Source: Guillardia theta CCMP2712 (Eukaryota; Cryptophyceae; Pyrenomonadales; Geminigeraceae). Taken from it: DNA of 64,000 nt. Location: NCBI RefSeq assembly GCF_000315625.1, contig NW_005434634.1, positions 122,807 to 186,806 on the forward strand, read 5' to 3'. Below the pieces are notes generated by a model. It saw only the letters and a list, made by a program, of their open reading frames with translations. It did no database searches and had not been told where the DNA came from. Position numbers and translations under genes: made by a program. Shown piece by piece: positions 42,601-54,631 of the stretch. The first letter of the stretch is position 1. Each line of letters opens with the position of its first letter.

Positions 42601-45600
42601 TCTTCTGCCATACCCTGGCAAACTCCGCGCACACATTCTATTCATTTACACGTCAGCGTCAGCTCCGCTCACCACAGGAATTGGTTTGTCCTTACTTGTA
42701 TTCTGATGACTCTTACAGCTGCTTGTTCCAACGTACTCATACAAGTTGAACATGTAATCTTTGACCCCATCCAACACATACCCTTTCATGGTCTCAAAGC
42801 TGATGTCACTTTCTTTTCCATTGTCGTCTGCGAACACAAGCTTTGACAAGATCTCTTTGGACGAGAGTGGTGCTTGACTTGGAACATAGTCGACAGCATT
42901 CAAGGTGGATGCTAGCCTTATGTTGCCTTCTGCAACAGATGGAAACAGAAAATATTTCAGTGAGAACACTTGTTCTGAGGCCGCTGCAAAAGAGAGGATC
43001 ACAGATAGATTCCGATCAGGATTGTCCTTCACTGTGATATCACTGTATATCCCTGCAAGAACTTGTTCGTTGAAGAAGACAGCAAACTTAGGATCCTCAT
43101 TCACGAGAACAGGGTACTTGAACAGAACCTTCAAGTCATCGATAACACTTGGAGTCAAGTCTGCCGAAGTCACACCATCAAAGATGATCTTCACCATGAT
43201 TCCTGAGCTCATGGTTGTAATATCCATGAGCCACATGTCCGACAACCCTCTTCCAGTGTTTCCAACGCCTCCATGGACAAGGATCGAGTCTATTCCCGGC
43301 AGGAAGACTCCGTTGAGGATACTGTGCATACATCGACCAGGAAAGCTCTGCCCTATCTTTGGTCGAGCTCCCATCCATGAGGTTGGATCGGCTGATGTCA
43401 CGTCTTCGGACATGTACACGTTCCCTGTTGACCTCACTTGAAACTCTTGGTCATCGCTGCTCCCTGGAGCAAACGTGGTGCCTCTCAAGTATCCTCGCTG
43501 GATGCCTCCATGAGACGACATGATCTTGCCTTGAACCCCCGTTGCCGTGAAGGAGGTGAAGGCAGAGAAGGAGGAGGGATCAGGCGACTTGCTGCTCGCC
43601 TTGCTCGCATGGACCATCTTCCAATTCTGAGTAGCGAGGTCGAGCTTCCACAGGTCTGCGATGGGGCCGCCGCCTTGCATCCCTCCATACATGAGTAACG
43701 TCTTGGAGTCTGGCTTGGCGAGGCCCTGGAAGCCCCTTGGAGGGGGGCTGACTCCATAGTTGGGTACCCCGGAGAGTCCCAGCTCGGGATCAGCAGCAAA
43801 AAGGTCGTAAATAAAGACGGCGCTTGACAAGGAGTTGGCAACAAAACCTCCGAAGATGATAGCAGCTGAGCTATTGACCACCACAGAGTGACCCGTCATC
43901 TCATACGCGGTCGAGATTGAGCTCTGCACGGTTGTGCCAGCACTATACTCGACCTCGCTGATGGCAAGCTTGCCTACTGTGTAAGGAGGAATCTCCTGCT
44001 GCATTAGCTGGAGCGAGTTGTAGCTCTGCTCCGATCCTCCCACGACCAGCACCTTGAAACTGTCGGTCCCGATCGTGACCATGGACATCGCGACCAGACC
44101 GGGAAGAGATGGGCTCAGCTCAATCATCCGCATCGCGTTCAACCCGAGAAGAACCTTCTCGAGGTCCAACTCCCACAAGTCACTCAAGGGTGCTGTCAAG
44201 TGTGTGCAGACTGTCTTGCCGTTGACCGTCGAGGTCGCGGCACATCCGAATCCTCCGAACACGAGGATGATGTTGCCGCTGGTGACTGCCGAAGCATGTC
44301 CAAACCTTGCAGGAAGCCACCCAGACGTTGTTGAAGATCCAGAGCACGAGGCAGATCCTGTGGGGCAGTACTGCTTCCAACCCATGCGGGTCGCCACAGG
44401 ATCGTTGGAGGCTTCAAGGTCCTTGAAATACTGATCTAACGCCTCCTTGGACTTGTGCATCGGTCGGGTAGTGGTTGACAAGGAGGGCATGCGAGAGGTA
44501 ACACCTCCTCCCAGCAGCGCTTTCACGCCCGAGCTGTTCGGAGCAGAGGCCAGGCATATCCTCTCTCCACAAGCCTTGCCGGCACCATCTAGGATGCAGC
44601 ACGGGGGGGTGGAGATGGCTGCGTAAACCGCGTTGGGGCTAAGCTGAGTCGTCGAGACTGTGACAGCAGCGAGCGACGCCATGCTCACCTCATCGTCAGG
44701 CGTCCACAAGCGAGACTGAGAGTCGTAGCGGTACATGCCGGTCATGCCTCTGAGGCAGATGTTGAGAGTCTTGTCGCTGGTCACGAAACATCCACCTGCC
44801 TTTCTCCTCCGCGTGTCGTCGATGTTGATGGTCAAACTTCCTTCGAGCCCGGTAACGGTCGTGTCGCTGGTGGTCTTGAGGCAAGTGCCTTCTACCCCAG
44901 CAAGACTCGCGGCTTGTGGGAGTCTGCTGGTCATCTCAAGGGTGACCCCTCCGAATCTATCCTCGTCCACTGAGGCCACGGTCACCAATCCATCACTTCC
45001 ATCGGGGATGATGGCGGATATGCTAACTTGCCCCACGGTGAGAGTGGATCCCATTGATGACGTGTAGGAGACAGTCGTCTCTTGTCCTGCGATCAGCTTC
45101 TGCTGGTTGAAGGTGAAGAATCCTGCAGCCGACGTGAGGCTGATGGAGGGAGGAACAGCGTTCTTTGCACAGGCAGTTGCGGTGACAGTCGGAGGAAGCT
45201 GAGTCATTTGACCATTTTCAAGAGAGAAGGACAAGTCGAGGTAAGGACCAGCAGACTCTAGCATAGAGATGTAGTATATGCTGCTGGTCAGAGTGAACTT
45301 GAGCGTTCCTGTATCCTTGTTCCAGTCTGCCAGTCCTGCTTCCAATGTGTAGGGGCCTGTCTGAACCGAAACAACAGAACATGATTGCAACGAGGAACAG
45401 CCGATATTGAACCCCTGACCCGACCACAGACAATTGCTGGGACTTGAACCCTCACAAGCAACTTGGATCAGTCCGCTCTCTGTGTTCGATCCGGTTAAAC
45501 CTGTTATGGATATGACCACGGGGTTGGTGTAGGATGCAGACACGGGTTCTATTGAGTCGGGATTGAAGTTTTCGATGGTAATACGAAGGTGAAGCGTGTT

Positions 45601-48600
45601 GGCCGCACCCACGATTTTGCTGGTTTCGCTTCCTTGAAGAGAGTAGTCGAACTGGTTTGAGCAGACGCATCCCGTGCTTGAGGGCGAGGGGTTGAAGTTC
45701 TGTATGCACGTGCACTGTTCGCTGCAGCCTCCAAGCCCATTCGAACTTCCCGTGTCGCATTCCTCCACAACCCCTGAATCCATGCCGTAGGAGGCGGGTA
45801 TGTTGGTGTCCGACACTTCGATCCCATCTCCACAGATGTGGGGGAGAGAGTCTTGCGTGATGGTCACATCATAACACTCCCACAGGTCCTGTTCAAGGTT
45901 TCTGATCGCCTCCTCTACTTGTAGTTTGACGATCTTGTAATCGAACACATCCGAAACGGAAACGAAGATATCCCAGGTGAAGATTGGTGGCTCTAAATTA
46001 GTATTGACGCTGCTATCGATGCAAGTGAGCGACAGATTTTGAAAGTAAGTGTCAATGCTGGGATCAGATCCAGAGCATGAAGGGGTTGGAGGCATTGCAG
46101 GTGATACAGAGACAGAAAGGTACATGAATGAGTCTTGCAGGGAACATGTCGCTGCTCGAAGAAGATTCGAAGAGTTGTTGTTCAAGAAGGGCTTGCTTCT
46201 CAACTGACTTCCCTGTCTCCCTCTAGTAGCCCTGCGTGTCTGTGTTTGTTGAGTCTTGTCTTGGCTAAGAAGAATCTGATTTGTTGACTCCATAGCTGGT
46301 ACAGCTGCCGATCTCAAGGATCCCATGCAGCACTTTCCGATGTTGCAGTCTGTCGTGCTACCGACACACTTGAATGCATTCGAAGTATAGCTCCACTCCC
46401 ATGCCGTACAGCATGTCAGCCTTTGTTCACATTGTAAATCAGTGTTGGTGAAGACCTGCTCGTTACTGTTCGAGCAAGCTTCTGGGCAAGAAGCCACTTC
46501 AGTGTACTTGTTGTCTTGCACTTTACCACCATAGACGCTGGTTTGATCATTCGCATTGTAGCAGGAGCATTCCCACTCCTCACAGTAATTGTCTGGGCAC
46601 CAGGCCCCGGCTATCTCTTGAGCGTCCGGAGGGCAGTCCATGCCAGAGCTGCATGCGTATGCGTCGCCGGTCTCGATGACAAACATGCTTGCTGAACACT
46701 TACTGCACGACCTGGTTAACCCAGCTGGACATTCACATTGCTGGACGGTACGAGGACAGTCAACAGCGTTCCGACACTGACAAAACCCATTGGTCGCATA
46801 ATCATTCAGGAGAGTTGTGTCTGTCCAGTCTTGAGAGGCCAGACAATCGATATCAAACTGCGAGCATCCGTTGGCAGTGCAAGAGCTTGCATCTTTGCAG
46901 CCATCGCAAGTTGCAACGAGAGGTGATACCCTCTCCCACTCAGCGCATGTTTGGCCTGCACCTGACCAGCACTCGCACTGGTCAGGTCCACCTGTCCCTT
47001 CGTTCACAATCTTGCCGCTTGAAAACTCTTTGGAGTTCAGCTCGAGGTTCACCACCAAATCTCCGGCATACTCCGCCTGCACTGAGTCTGAGAACATGTT
47101 GACGTAGATTGGCTGGGCCACGTGCCAGATGCGAACGTCTTTCTCCTGCACTCACCCGCACCTCGTCAGTAACTCGGAGCAACAAACGGGTCATCGTTTA
47201 CTTGCAAGGATGAGTTTGTCCTGGGGTCTCTTGCTGTGGGTGATCGTCCCCCGTCTCTCAGCTTGGGAAAGAGAAACCCGTAGGGGTTGCAGCGCGTGGG
47301 ATCACTCTTAGGAGGACAGGACGGCCACCACACTCTGATTCGATCGATGCTCCCCTCAAAATTTTGATATCCGCTCGCTTCGACCGACGGGCTGTTGCCT
47401 CCGATGTACAGGCTGGTGATCCCTGTAGTCAACCTGAGATTTTCCTTGATGTTGATGCTTGCGAAACCAGCCCCGTACTCCTGCACTGTATCCGCATCTA
47501 TGAACATAAACGCCTGCGCGATCACGGCGTCTGGATCGTAGTCGGAGGGCGAGTAGACTCTGCCAAATCTCATGGTGAAGCACACATGATGCCACTGGCC
47601 GATGAGCTGCTGCTCGATCGGGCCCCATCTCTTCACTTCCTTCTGTGCCTGTCAAGGCTGCATCATTCTCATAGAAGCAACAAGTCGAGCGTTCTTCGCA
47701 GCACCTTGCCAGGCTTGAACAAAAGTACGCAGAACAAATTGCTGTCAATACTCTCAAAGTACCATCGAAGTATCGGCGTTTCTTGGTAGTATATGTCGAA
47801 CAGAATCGTTTTGGTCCTCACTCGAGTATTCAGCAAAGTCCAGGCTTCTAGCCACAACGTAGAAAGAACAATCTTTTCAGAAGTCCTTGAATGAACCTCA
47901 TTAGCCCCTCGAAGCAAATACCTATTCATGAGACATACCAGGACGGAAGCTGGACTGAAATGATGTCGTCGATTCCGTCGAAGACTGCCATGGTGTCGGC
48001 AGTGTCGGTTTCCTTGATACCCGCCTTCATGTCAGCAAAGTTGAAAGTTTCACTCGCAAGGCCTGTTAAGGCTTACCTTCCTTGCAACATCTATGAACCA
48101 GATGTCCTTCATCGGTTGCGGCACCGCACATGTCGGGTTGTCCCTCATGCAGTCCATCTGAGCTCCGCCAATCAACACCACCGCATCTATGAGGTTTCCT
48201 ACGTGACCGGCGTATACCATGCTGCCAAATGCTCGACTGTCTGGGGTCAACGCACTCTGAATGGCCGTCCACTTGTAAGAGATCAGGTCCAGCTGCCACA
48301 AGTCCTTTGCCGAGGAGAAGATCTCTCGCTTGCCCTGACGGTCCGGGCATTCCTCAAGGCTACCCATGATCCCTCCAAAGTAAAACGCCACCATCCTCAC
48401 CCTTACCGACGCCGCATGCGCGCGACTTCCCGGCCCTCCAGCTCTGCTGGAAGGGAATCTACAACCTGGTTGACTCCCTTGGATGCACGTCCAGCTGAAG
48501 AGCGACAGGTCGAAGACCCAGACATCTCCCAAGAGCTCAGGTCCCACACCAAGACCGAAGGCGATCAACATCTGGTAAGCGGCGTTGTCGTAGACTGTAG

Positions 48601-50050
48601 AATGACCGCTTCTTGCTTTAGGATGAGTCCCTGAGGCCAGAACTACACGGCAGTCAGCCCGACAATGGTTGAACGGGACCTTACCTTTGCTCCAGCCCGA
48701 CACCGGTTTGAAGGCTCCCAGGTACCCTGACGCACTTCCGTCCGACCCGATGCCTCCAAACGCCAACGCCAGGGTGTCAGACACGGCAGCGATGGACAAG
48801 TGCGATGCTAGTGGAGCAGCATCCGAGGCACTATATCGAGCCCAGGAGGACGTCAAGATGTCAAACATCCATGTGTCCGACAAAGCCTGCTTGAAGTCAG
48901 CTGAGTATCTACGTCGTGTCATGAACTTGCCGATGAGGCTCCAGAGCCTCCTGGCCCTTGACCGCCATGGATGTACACCTTGTACCCAACCAGCCACATG
49001 GCGTGAAAGGCTCTCATTGTTGGTCGTTCTGTGATTGGCGACACCTTCTTCCACGCGCTCATCGTCGTGTTGGTGAACTCGTTGAGTGCCCACAGGTCAC
49101 TCTGAGCCGTTGTACCTCTTCCATCGAAGGCATAGCCTCCATGTATGTACAGCGTCTGGGTGCTCGAGTAGATGACAGATCCATGCCCGTACCGTGGAAG
49201 CGGAGACACTGAGCTGGTTGCAGGGGAGCAGGAATTCCACTCATACTTGCTGGAGGTGGAGATGGAGGTAGTGCTGGTCTTGATGTACCAGCAATCCTTA
49301 CTGAGGCTCATGGATTCGATGACCATACCTCCGAAGATCGCAATTGTGCCTGCCTCTACATCATATGCCATGCTATGACCCCACCTGTGCCGAGGGCCCG
49401 AGCTCGAGGTCAGCAGAGGGGTCCAACTTGCGACTGGATGCACAGACATCCACCAGCAGTCAAGCAAGCTCCCTCCTTCGAATGTCGCGACAGAGGAGGC
49501 CATGGCGGAGTACCCACCGCACATTAGTGCGACTGATTGTGTGACCACCATGCGATGACCTGCTCGCGGGCCAGGCAAGCGCGAGTTGAGGGTCCTTGTC
49601 TTGCAATCCATGGAGGTGAACTTTAGGTTTGCAGCGAAGGTGACCTCATCCCATGTCTTTGCCGAAGAGTCATACATCCACACGTCTGCCATCACTGTTA
49701 CTCCAGTGCTGTTGCTTCTGGCCCTGCAGGACACAAAGTATTATGGTTCGATGGGTTCGAGTCATGGTCGCGCGCAAGGAAATGCTCACCCGCCGTAAAC
49801 GACGATGGTTCCTTGAAGGTTTCGGAAGCTCACTGTTGCATGGCTGTGGCGGGTCGTAGGGCTCCTTCCTACAGGATCCACGAGCTCCCACTGCAAGGCT
49901 GAAGCAACAGCGACATGATGAGTTTCAAGAACAGACAATCACTTTATTCTTACGGGTTGCGTGCAAGCATTGGAGGGAGACAAGACAGATGAAGCAAAGA
50001 CAGATCCTGGAAGAGCGCCTAGTCGTCATGAGAGCGCGTGGATGGGACAT
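39608..50050 (-). CDS. Giant kelch/LamG/filamin-repeat surface protein
   Basis: A minus-strand gene of about 3,200 residues. Confident exons include 49954-50050, 49790-49898, one ending at 49723, 48077-48630, 47939-48024, 47705-47885, 47202-47648, 42696-47145 (4,450 nt), 42444-42637, 40369-40473, 40181-40304, 39895-40133 and 39608-39838. It starts MSHPRALMTTRRSSRICLCF plus ICLVSLQCLHAT, a signal peptide. Then come kelch/galactose-oxidase repeats (RHSHATVSFRN, GTIVVYGG, RYGHGSVIYSS, YIHGG, RAFGSMVYAGHVG), a LamG-like domain (GQWHHVCFTM, GSIDRIRVWW), cysteine-rich EGF-like modules (CECWSGAGQTCAEW), and a second kelch set (RFGHASAVTSGNIILVFGGF). Filamin-like repeats follow (FMITALDAFGNRR, YVQTRDRYGNNIR), then one TM (PILCALVGVGLQIILFAVGL) and a 150-residue cytosolic tail. 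A cell-surface adhesion or sensing role is likely. The junctions near 48935 and 41500-42020 were not all resolved. Confidence 0.85.
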
Positions 50051-51031
50051 CGCCGACCCTTGTTCACTGCATCACCGCGGTCGAAGTCAAAATGCTTTGC
50101 TCCTGCGCCCCGTGACCCACCCCCAACATGGCACCCGTCCCTTTCATACGCAGGACCACCCCCTTCCCCTTATCCCAATGCCAGTCAAGTAGGCATTAAA
50201 GCTTTTAGTTAGTAAATTTGTTTGAGGTACTACAGATGACTAAACTTTCAATATCTATTGGTACTAATGACACGGAATTGCGTCCCAGTGCCAATGACTA
50301 TGAGGCCCTGACACTGCTTTTAATAACTAGTTTTTAGCTCCTGATCATCGATCGTCCTCGTACTGATCTTTAACTTAACTTTGAGTAAACTCTCATAAGT
50401 TCAAGCCTCATCTACTAGCGGCCGGTCGGATCCCGATTGTCCTCGTACTGATTTTTAAGTTAACTTTGAGTAAACACTAATCTTTCGGGGACACAAATTG
50501 AAGACCGAATGACCAAGTCACGAGAAAGTTTTAACATCATACTTCTATTCATCATGTTGTAATATGGAAATGTGATTCCGGTCTCCTCGCTAGAGTCAAA
50601 GATGGCGATGGAAGCATGTTGAGTGTGTTCAACACTTCATTCGATTACATTTTCATATAGTATGGACTGATACTATATCGGGGGCCTCTGAGTCTACTCT
50701 CCTGGCATGACTCATTGTATGAGTCCTGATTGTTCGTACTGGTTTTTAAAACTTTGAGTAAAGAGATTATTTTCAACTTAACTTTGAGTAAACGGAGGGC
50801 CGGGCCGCATCCCGAGTCCCGGAGTCCGATGGGCGCCTCATCAGTGCCGGGCACCAGATTCCTGAGGCGGACTGGGATCCTTGTTTTGTTCTTTCTTCGG
50901 CCGGTCGCATCGCACGAGCCGCGACATGCTGGAAAGCAACCATGTCAGGTTTTGGGAGAAGGCTTTAAGATGGAGCTGAAGACCACAAGAAATATGCTCG
51001 CTGGGCTTTTCTAGGCTTCTTGTTGCATTCC
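50051..51031. repeat. Gene-free region with dispersed repeat copies
   Basis: Three copies of a word built on GTCCTCGTACTGATCTTTAA and ACTTAACTTTGAGTAAAC lie at 50353-50390, 50435-50475 and 50727-50793. The third is rearranged and carries the TTGAGTAAA half twice. A fourth copy is at 32807-32840. A GC island (50793-50905, GGAGGGCCGGGCCGC) touches the third copy. GCGGCCGGTCGGATC (50418-50432) precedes the second. Confidence 0.8.
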
Positions 51032-53014
51032 ATGTCGATGAGGTGAGCGATCAATTGTGTCTTGCTTGCTTTCCTTGTCCACCGCTATCAAATGAGCCCC
51101 TTCTTCCTCGCGTCTTGGATCATAGGGTTTGCAGCATAGCGAGATGCATTCGTGTGCATCAGGTGACAGCCGTATCAGTCGGCTGCTCATTTAAAGACAT
51201 ACGAAACATTCCCTCCTCTCATCTCTTTTCCGGCTCATTCGAGGCCTGTCTTTGATTTTGTCGTTTTAGGCCATTCTTGGTCTTGTTCGGCTGGATGATG
51301 GCGTGCAGAGTTGAGACATGCAGCAGCCTTCAAGACAGCTACCCAGCCATCAACGGGGTCAATGTCATCTCGCAGGTGCGTCTCAAGGCGATGGCTTTGA
51401 TTGTAAGTGAGCGATGGGTGAAGGGCCGCAAGTTGATTGGAAGGTTTTTCACACCGATGCTCAAGGGGACGGAGGTGAGGTTCATGGTTTGGCTTTAGAT
51501 GCCTAATGACGATCGATCGCGATAGATATCAACCCCTGGGGTACTTCTTCTGCATGGATTGCCAGGGAACGATCTCCACTACGAGTTGGCATGCAAACTT
51601 CAAGGAGCTGGGTTTTGCTGTCTCCTCCTCCACTACTCAGGGACTTGGGGGTCCGAGGGAGCTGCGAGATTAGAGCACACCTATCAAGATGTTGAAGCCG
51701 GGATCAGGTAGATTCTCGTGACACTTGGATGCCATACTTCGATTCGTTGTTGAATTTCCGACATTCTTAATCTCCCTTCACTTGAGTTACCAATCATTTG
51801 TTTGTGAATGCGATTATGCTGTTACGAACCCCGACGCTCGTGTGAGTACTCTCTTACCAAGACGAAAGCCATGGGCGAAGGGTTTGCAAATCAGCTAGAA
51901 CGAACAGTGTAGTTATCCTGGTTGGAGCCTAAACCAATGGGTATTTGACCGTGAAAGCTACACAACAATCTTCTGCATCCTGTTGCTTGTCTCGATGTTC
52001 AAATGCCGTTTAGTTTGTTTTGTTTCTTCGTTGTAATGATGATTCAACAGGTGGCTCTGTTCTCAACAGATCGTGGATCGAAATCAAATCCTTGTTGTCG
52101 GCCACTGCCTCGGAGGTTACCATTCTCTGAAATTAGCGATAGGTTCGCCCCATCTCACATAGCTATTCTCCCTGTCTTTCCCTCCTGACTTGAAAATCAG
52201 ACAACGTAAAGCGAGACTGCACACTGTTGGGAGTGGTAGCGATGTCGCCATTGTTGCCAACTTCGAAGGGAATTACCTGGCCGCCAAAGGTTCTGGAAGC
52301 AGACTGCGAATTCCTGAATTCCTACATTTCTTCAAGTATGATTGCCTTCTATGTGCGACACGTTGTCAATTAGTCTTGCGCAGGTCTAGCTGTTGAGTGG
52401 TCCACGTTGGCTCCTCTCACATCTTTTATCAAGGAGAATCTCGACAAAACAAGACAAGTGCCAGTGTTGGTTGTGACGGGAGATGCCGACGAGGTTCATG
52501 GTCCCCAGCACTACAAGATGCAGCTTACGGAGATCGCCATGAGAGCAAACTTTTCAAATGTTGAATGGATAAGGATGGAGCGAGCGAATCATCAGCTGTC
52601 ACATCAGCGTAAGGAGGTAGGGTTCAGTATTGTTTGTTCCCCACTCCTCCTACTGCTATTGCCACCTTTACCTCATCTCCTTTTTCATATTCTTGCTTTA
52701 GTTCTCCCATGCTCATGTTCCCATCTGAAGTGCAAAATGTGTCGCAGAGCTCTCAAGTCGTGACGGATTTTTGCTGTAAGCTGTCGACCTGTCAATATCG
52801 AATCAAGCCAGCTATTCTCCGCGCAATCGATTCCTTGAAAGATGCATTGTTCGATCCCGTCAGTATCATTTTCATAATCAACTTCGTGTTCTCCTTTCAG
52901 AGTGGAAGATTCATGTCGACTCCAGAAGGACGGAATTACGTGAAACACTTGATGGACAAGGAAGTCCAGAAGTTCAAGTATGACGAGAAGGCAGCATCAG
53001 GCCATTGGGGGTGA
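51032..53014 (+). CDS. Secretory alpha/beta hydrolase with Cys nucleophile
   Basis: Nine exons (51032-51042, 51270-51474, 51526-51707, 51787-51841, 52070-52142, 52201-52335, 52384-52616, 52808-52858, 52901-53014) give 352 residues. The start MSMRPFLVLFGWMMACRVET looks like a signal peptide and is split after 11 nt. The fold is shown by GVLLLHGLPGNDLHYELACK (oxyanion strand HGLPG), CCLLLHYSGTWGSEG and the nucleophile elbow VVGHCLGGYHS. Here Cys164 replaces the usual Ser. The acid is in VVTGDADEVHG (Asp254 or Asp256), and the base is His290 in RANHQLS. Cys nucleophiles are known in dienelactone hydrolases, so this may be a working Cys-His-Asp enzyme. Substrate unknown. The exon at 52808 is the least certain. 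Confidence 0.78.
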
Positions 53015-53671
53015 CTTTATGTCCTTGTTAATATCCTGTATATTAGTGCCAAGTGTTTGTTATATTCTTTTCTATGTAAAAAGTGAATCAAATGACTCAG
53101 TCCATATCATGTGGCAATTGGCTCGTACTCACGGTCCTACCGCCGGTATACTGATCTGAGGCCAGCTTGCAGAAATCCAAAAGAGGGGGGATGAGGGTAC
53201 GGGCGATGGGAGTTTTCCATGGCACCAGATCGCGACGGGTAAGCACGCGATTGCAAGAGAGAGGAAGCGAAGAAGGGAGAAGAAGAGACGTGAACAGAAC
53301 GACAAAGAAGAAACGAAGAGAATTGTAATCAAGAGAATGATGGAGTAAATGTTCATGGACACATTCAACAAGATGGTGATATGAAAATCGAAAGCAAGGA
53401 TTTGTAGTGAATAACAAAGATGAAGAGGATCAGGAGGATTGAATGTTTCTGGATGCGTGTAGAGACAAAAACAAAGACGATGAGGAAGAAAAATATGGTA
53501 TAGAACGTCGTATCGCATCACGGGATCACAGATATCGACTTGAATTCTGCTGACTTGCGTTCTACTCAGATCTACGGCGTTAGTAGAACACTGCCATTTG
53601 TCTTAGGGAGCTCCATCTTTCTTCATCTTCTCCGCTCCTGGGCCTTTGCCTTTGCAATCTCTTCGTTCATC
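53015..53671. other. Gene-free stretch
   Basis: AT-rich, with purine runs near 53260-53340 and 53470-53490. No coding frame was found. The right end should be the 5' untranslated part of the gene at 53672; an open frame upstream of that ATG (from about 53540) has no better start. Confidence 0.45.
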
Positions 53672-54605
53672 ATGCAGGCAGCGTCACCTCTCCGAGTCGC
53701 TCACATCGCATCTCCACTCGTCCGCAGGCATCTACCTGGCTTGCCCCCTTATCCCCAGGCGCACGGAAGGAGTTCTTTGAACCTGCTGAGGAATGCGCTA
53801 GATCAGGCGATGAAGGAAGGAGCTGACGCCATCGCGCTCACGGGCAGCATCGTTTCAGCCCCTCCTCCTCTGCGTCAGTGTGACCTGGGAGAATACTACA
53901 ACATGGAACCTCAAGAGATGATGTCAGCCGCCGTTGCTGATTATGAGGAAGTGAAGGTGACTCGCTTCAATCTCCCCTTCCCCCCCCCCCCCCCCCCCTC
54001 GCTCTCTCTCTCTATCTTTCTCTGCCTCCTCCCTCCCTCCCTCCCTCCATCCATCCATCCATCCATCCAACCATCCCTCCATCCCTCCCCCTCGTTCCCT
54101 CCCTGCTACCCTCGTTCTCCAAGTCACCCCGTTCCCACCTCTACAGTCCCTCCTACAAGAGACTGGCCTGCCATACTTCGTGACGCCCGGCGGGGAAGAC
54201 TGTAAGTCTAGAGGACAAGTTACATCTTTCCCCTGAGGGTATGCCAGGCATTCAAGCCTTCAAGTTGGTGTTTGGAGTGGAGCCGAGCGCTCAGGAGGTC
54301 TACAGCAGAATGCCTGACGGCATGCAGACGGAACAGTATGATGTCAATGAATATCACGAGGTCCTGTCGTGAGCAGACTTCTCAACGGCTGACAGGTTGG
54401 ACAGAGATGTATCAACGAAGATAGCTGGCAGGAAAGTTCTTCGACGCCTGGGGACGACCTAACGGGCTACGAGGCGTCTAGAGCAGCAATATCAGGGTAC
54501 AAAATGTTTCCTGTGTATCTTCTCCTCCTCCTGACAATCGTCAGTTTTCGGACTCAGCTGCGCAACGAAAGAAAGAAAGCTTCCACGTACTCGCTCATGA
54601 CATGA
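53672..54605 (+). CDS. Tail-anchored degenerate calcineurin-like phosphoesterase
   Basis: Four exons (53672-53956, 54147-54201, 54248-54360, 54396-54605) give 220 residues. MQAASPLRVAHIASPLVRRH, ALDQAMKEGADAIALTGSIV and LLQETGLPYFVTPGGEDC follow the order of metallophosphoesterase motifs (DxH, GD, GNH-D). The metal-binding residues are changed: DxH is AHIAS, GD is GS and GNHD is GGED. The C-terminus has a TM segment (FPVYLLLLLTIVSF) and a basic tail, so it is probably anchored in a membrane. It is likely a pseudoenzyme, or a family I misassign. The second intron contains a C18 run and CCAT repeats. The next gene starts 26 nt after its stop. Confidence 0.6.
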
Positions 54606-54631
54606 CACATGTAGTCTGATGTGCTGGCAGG

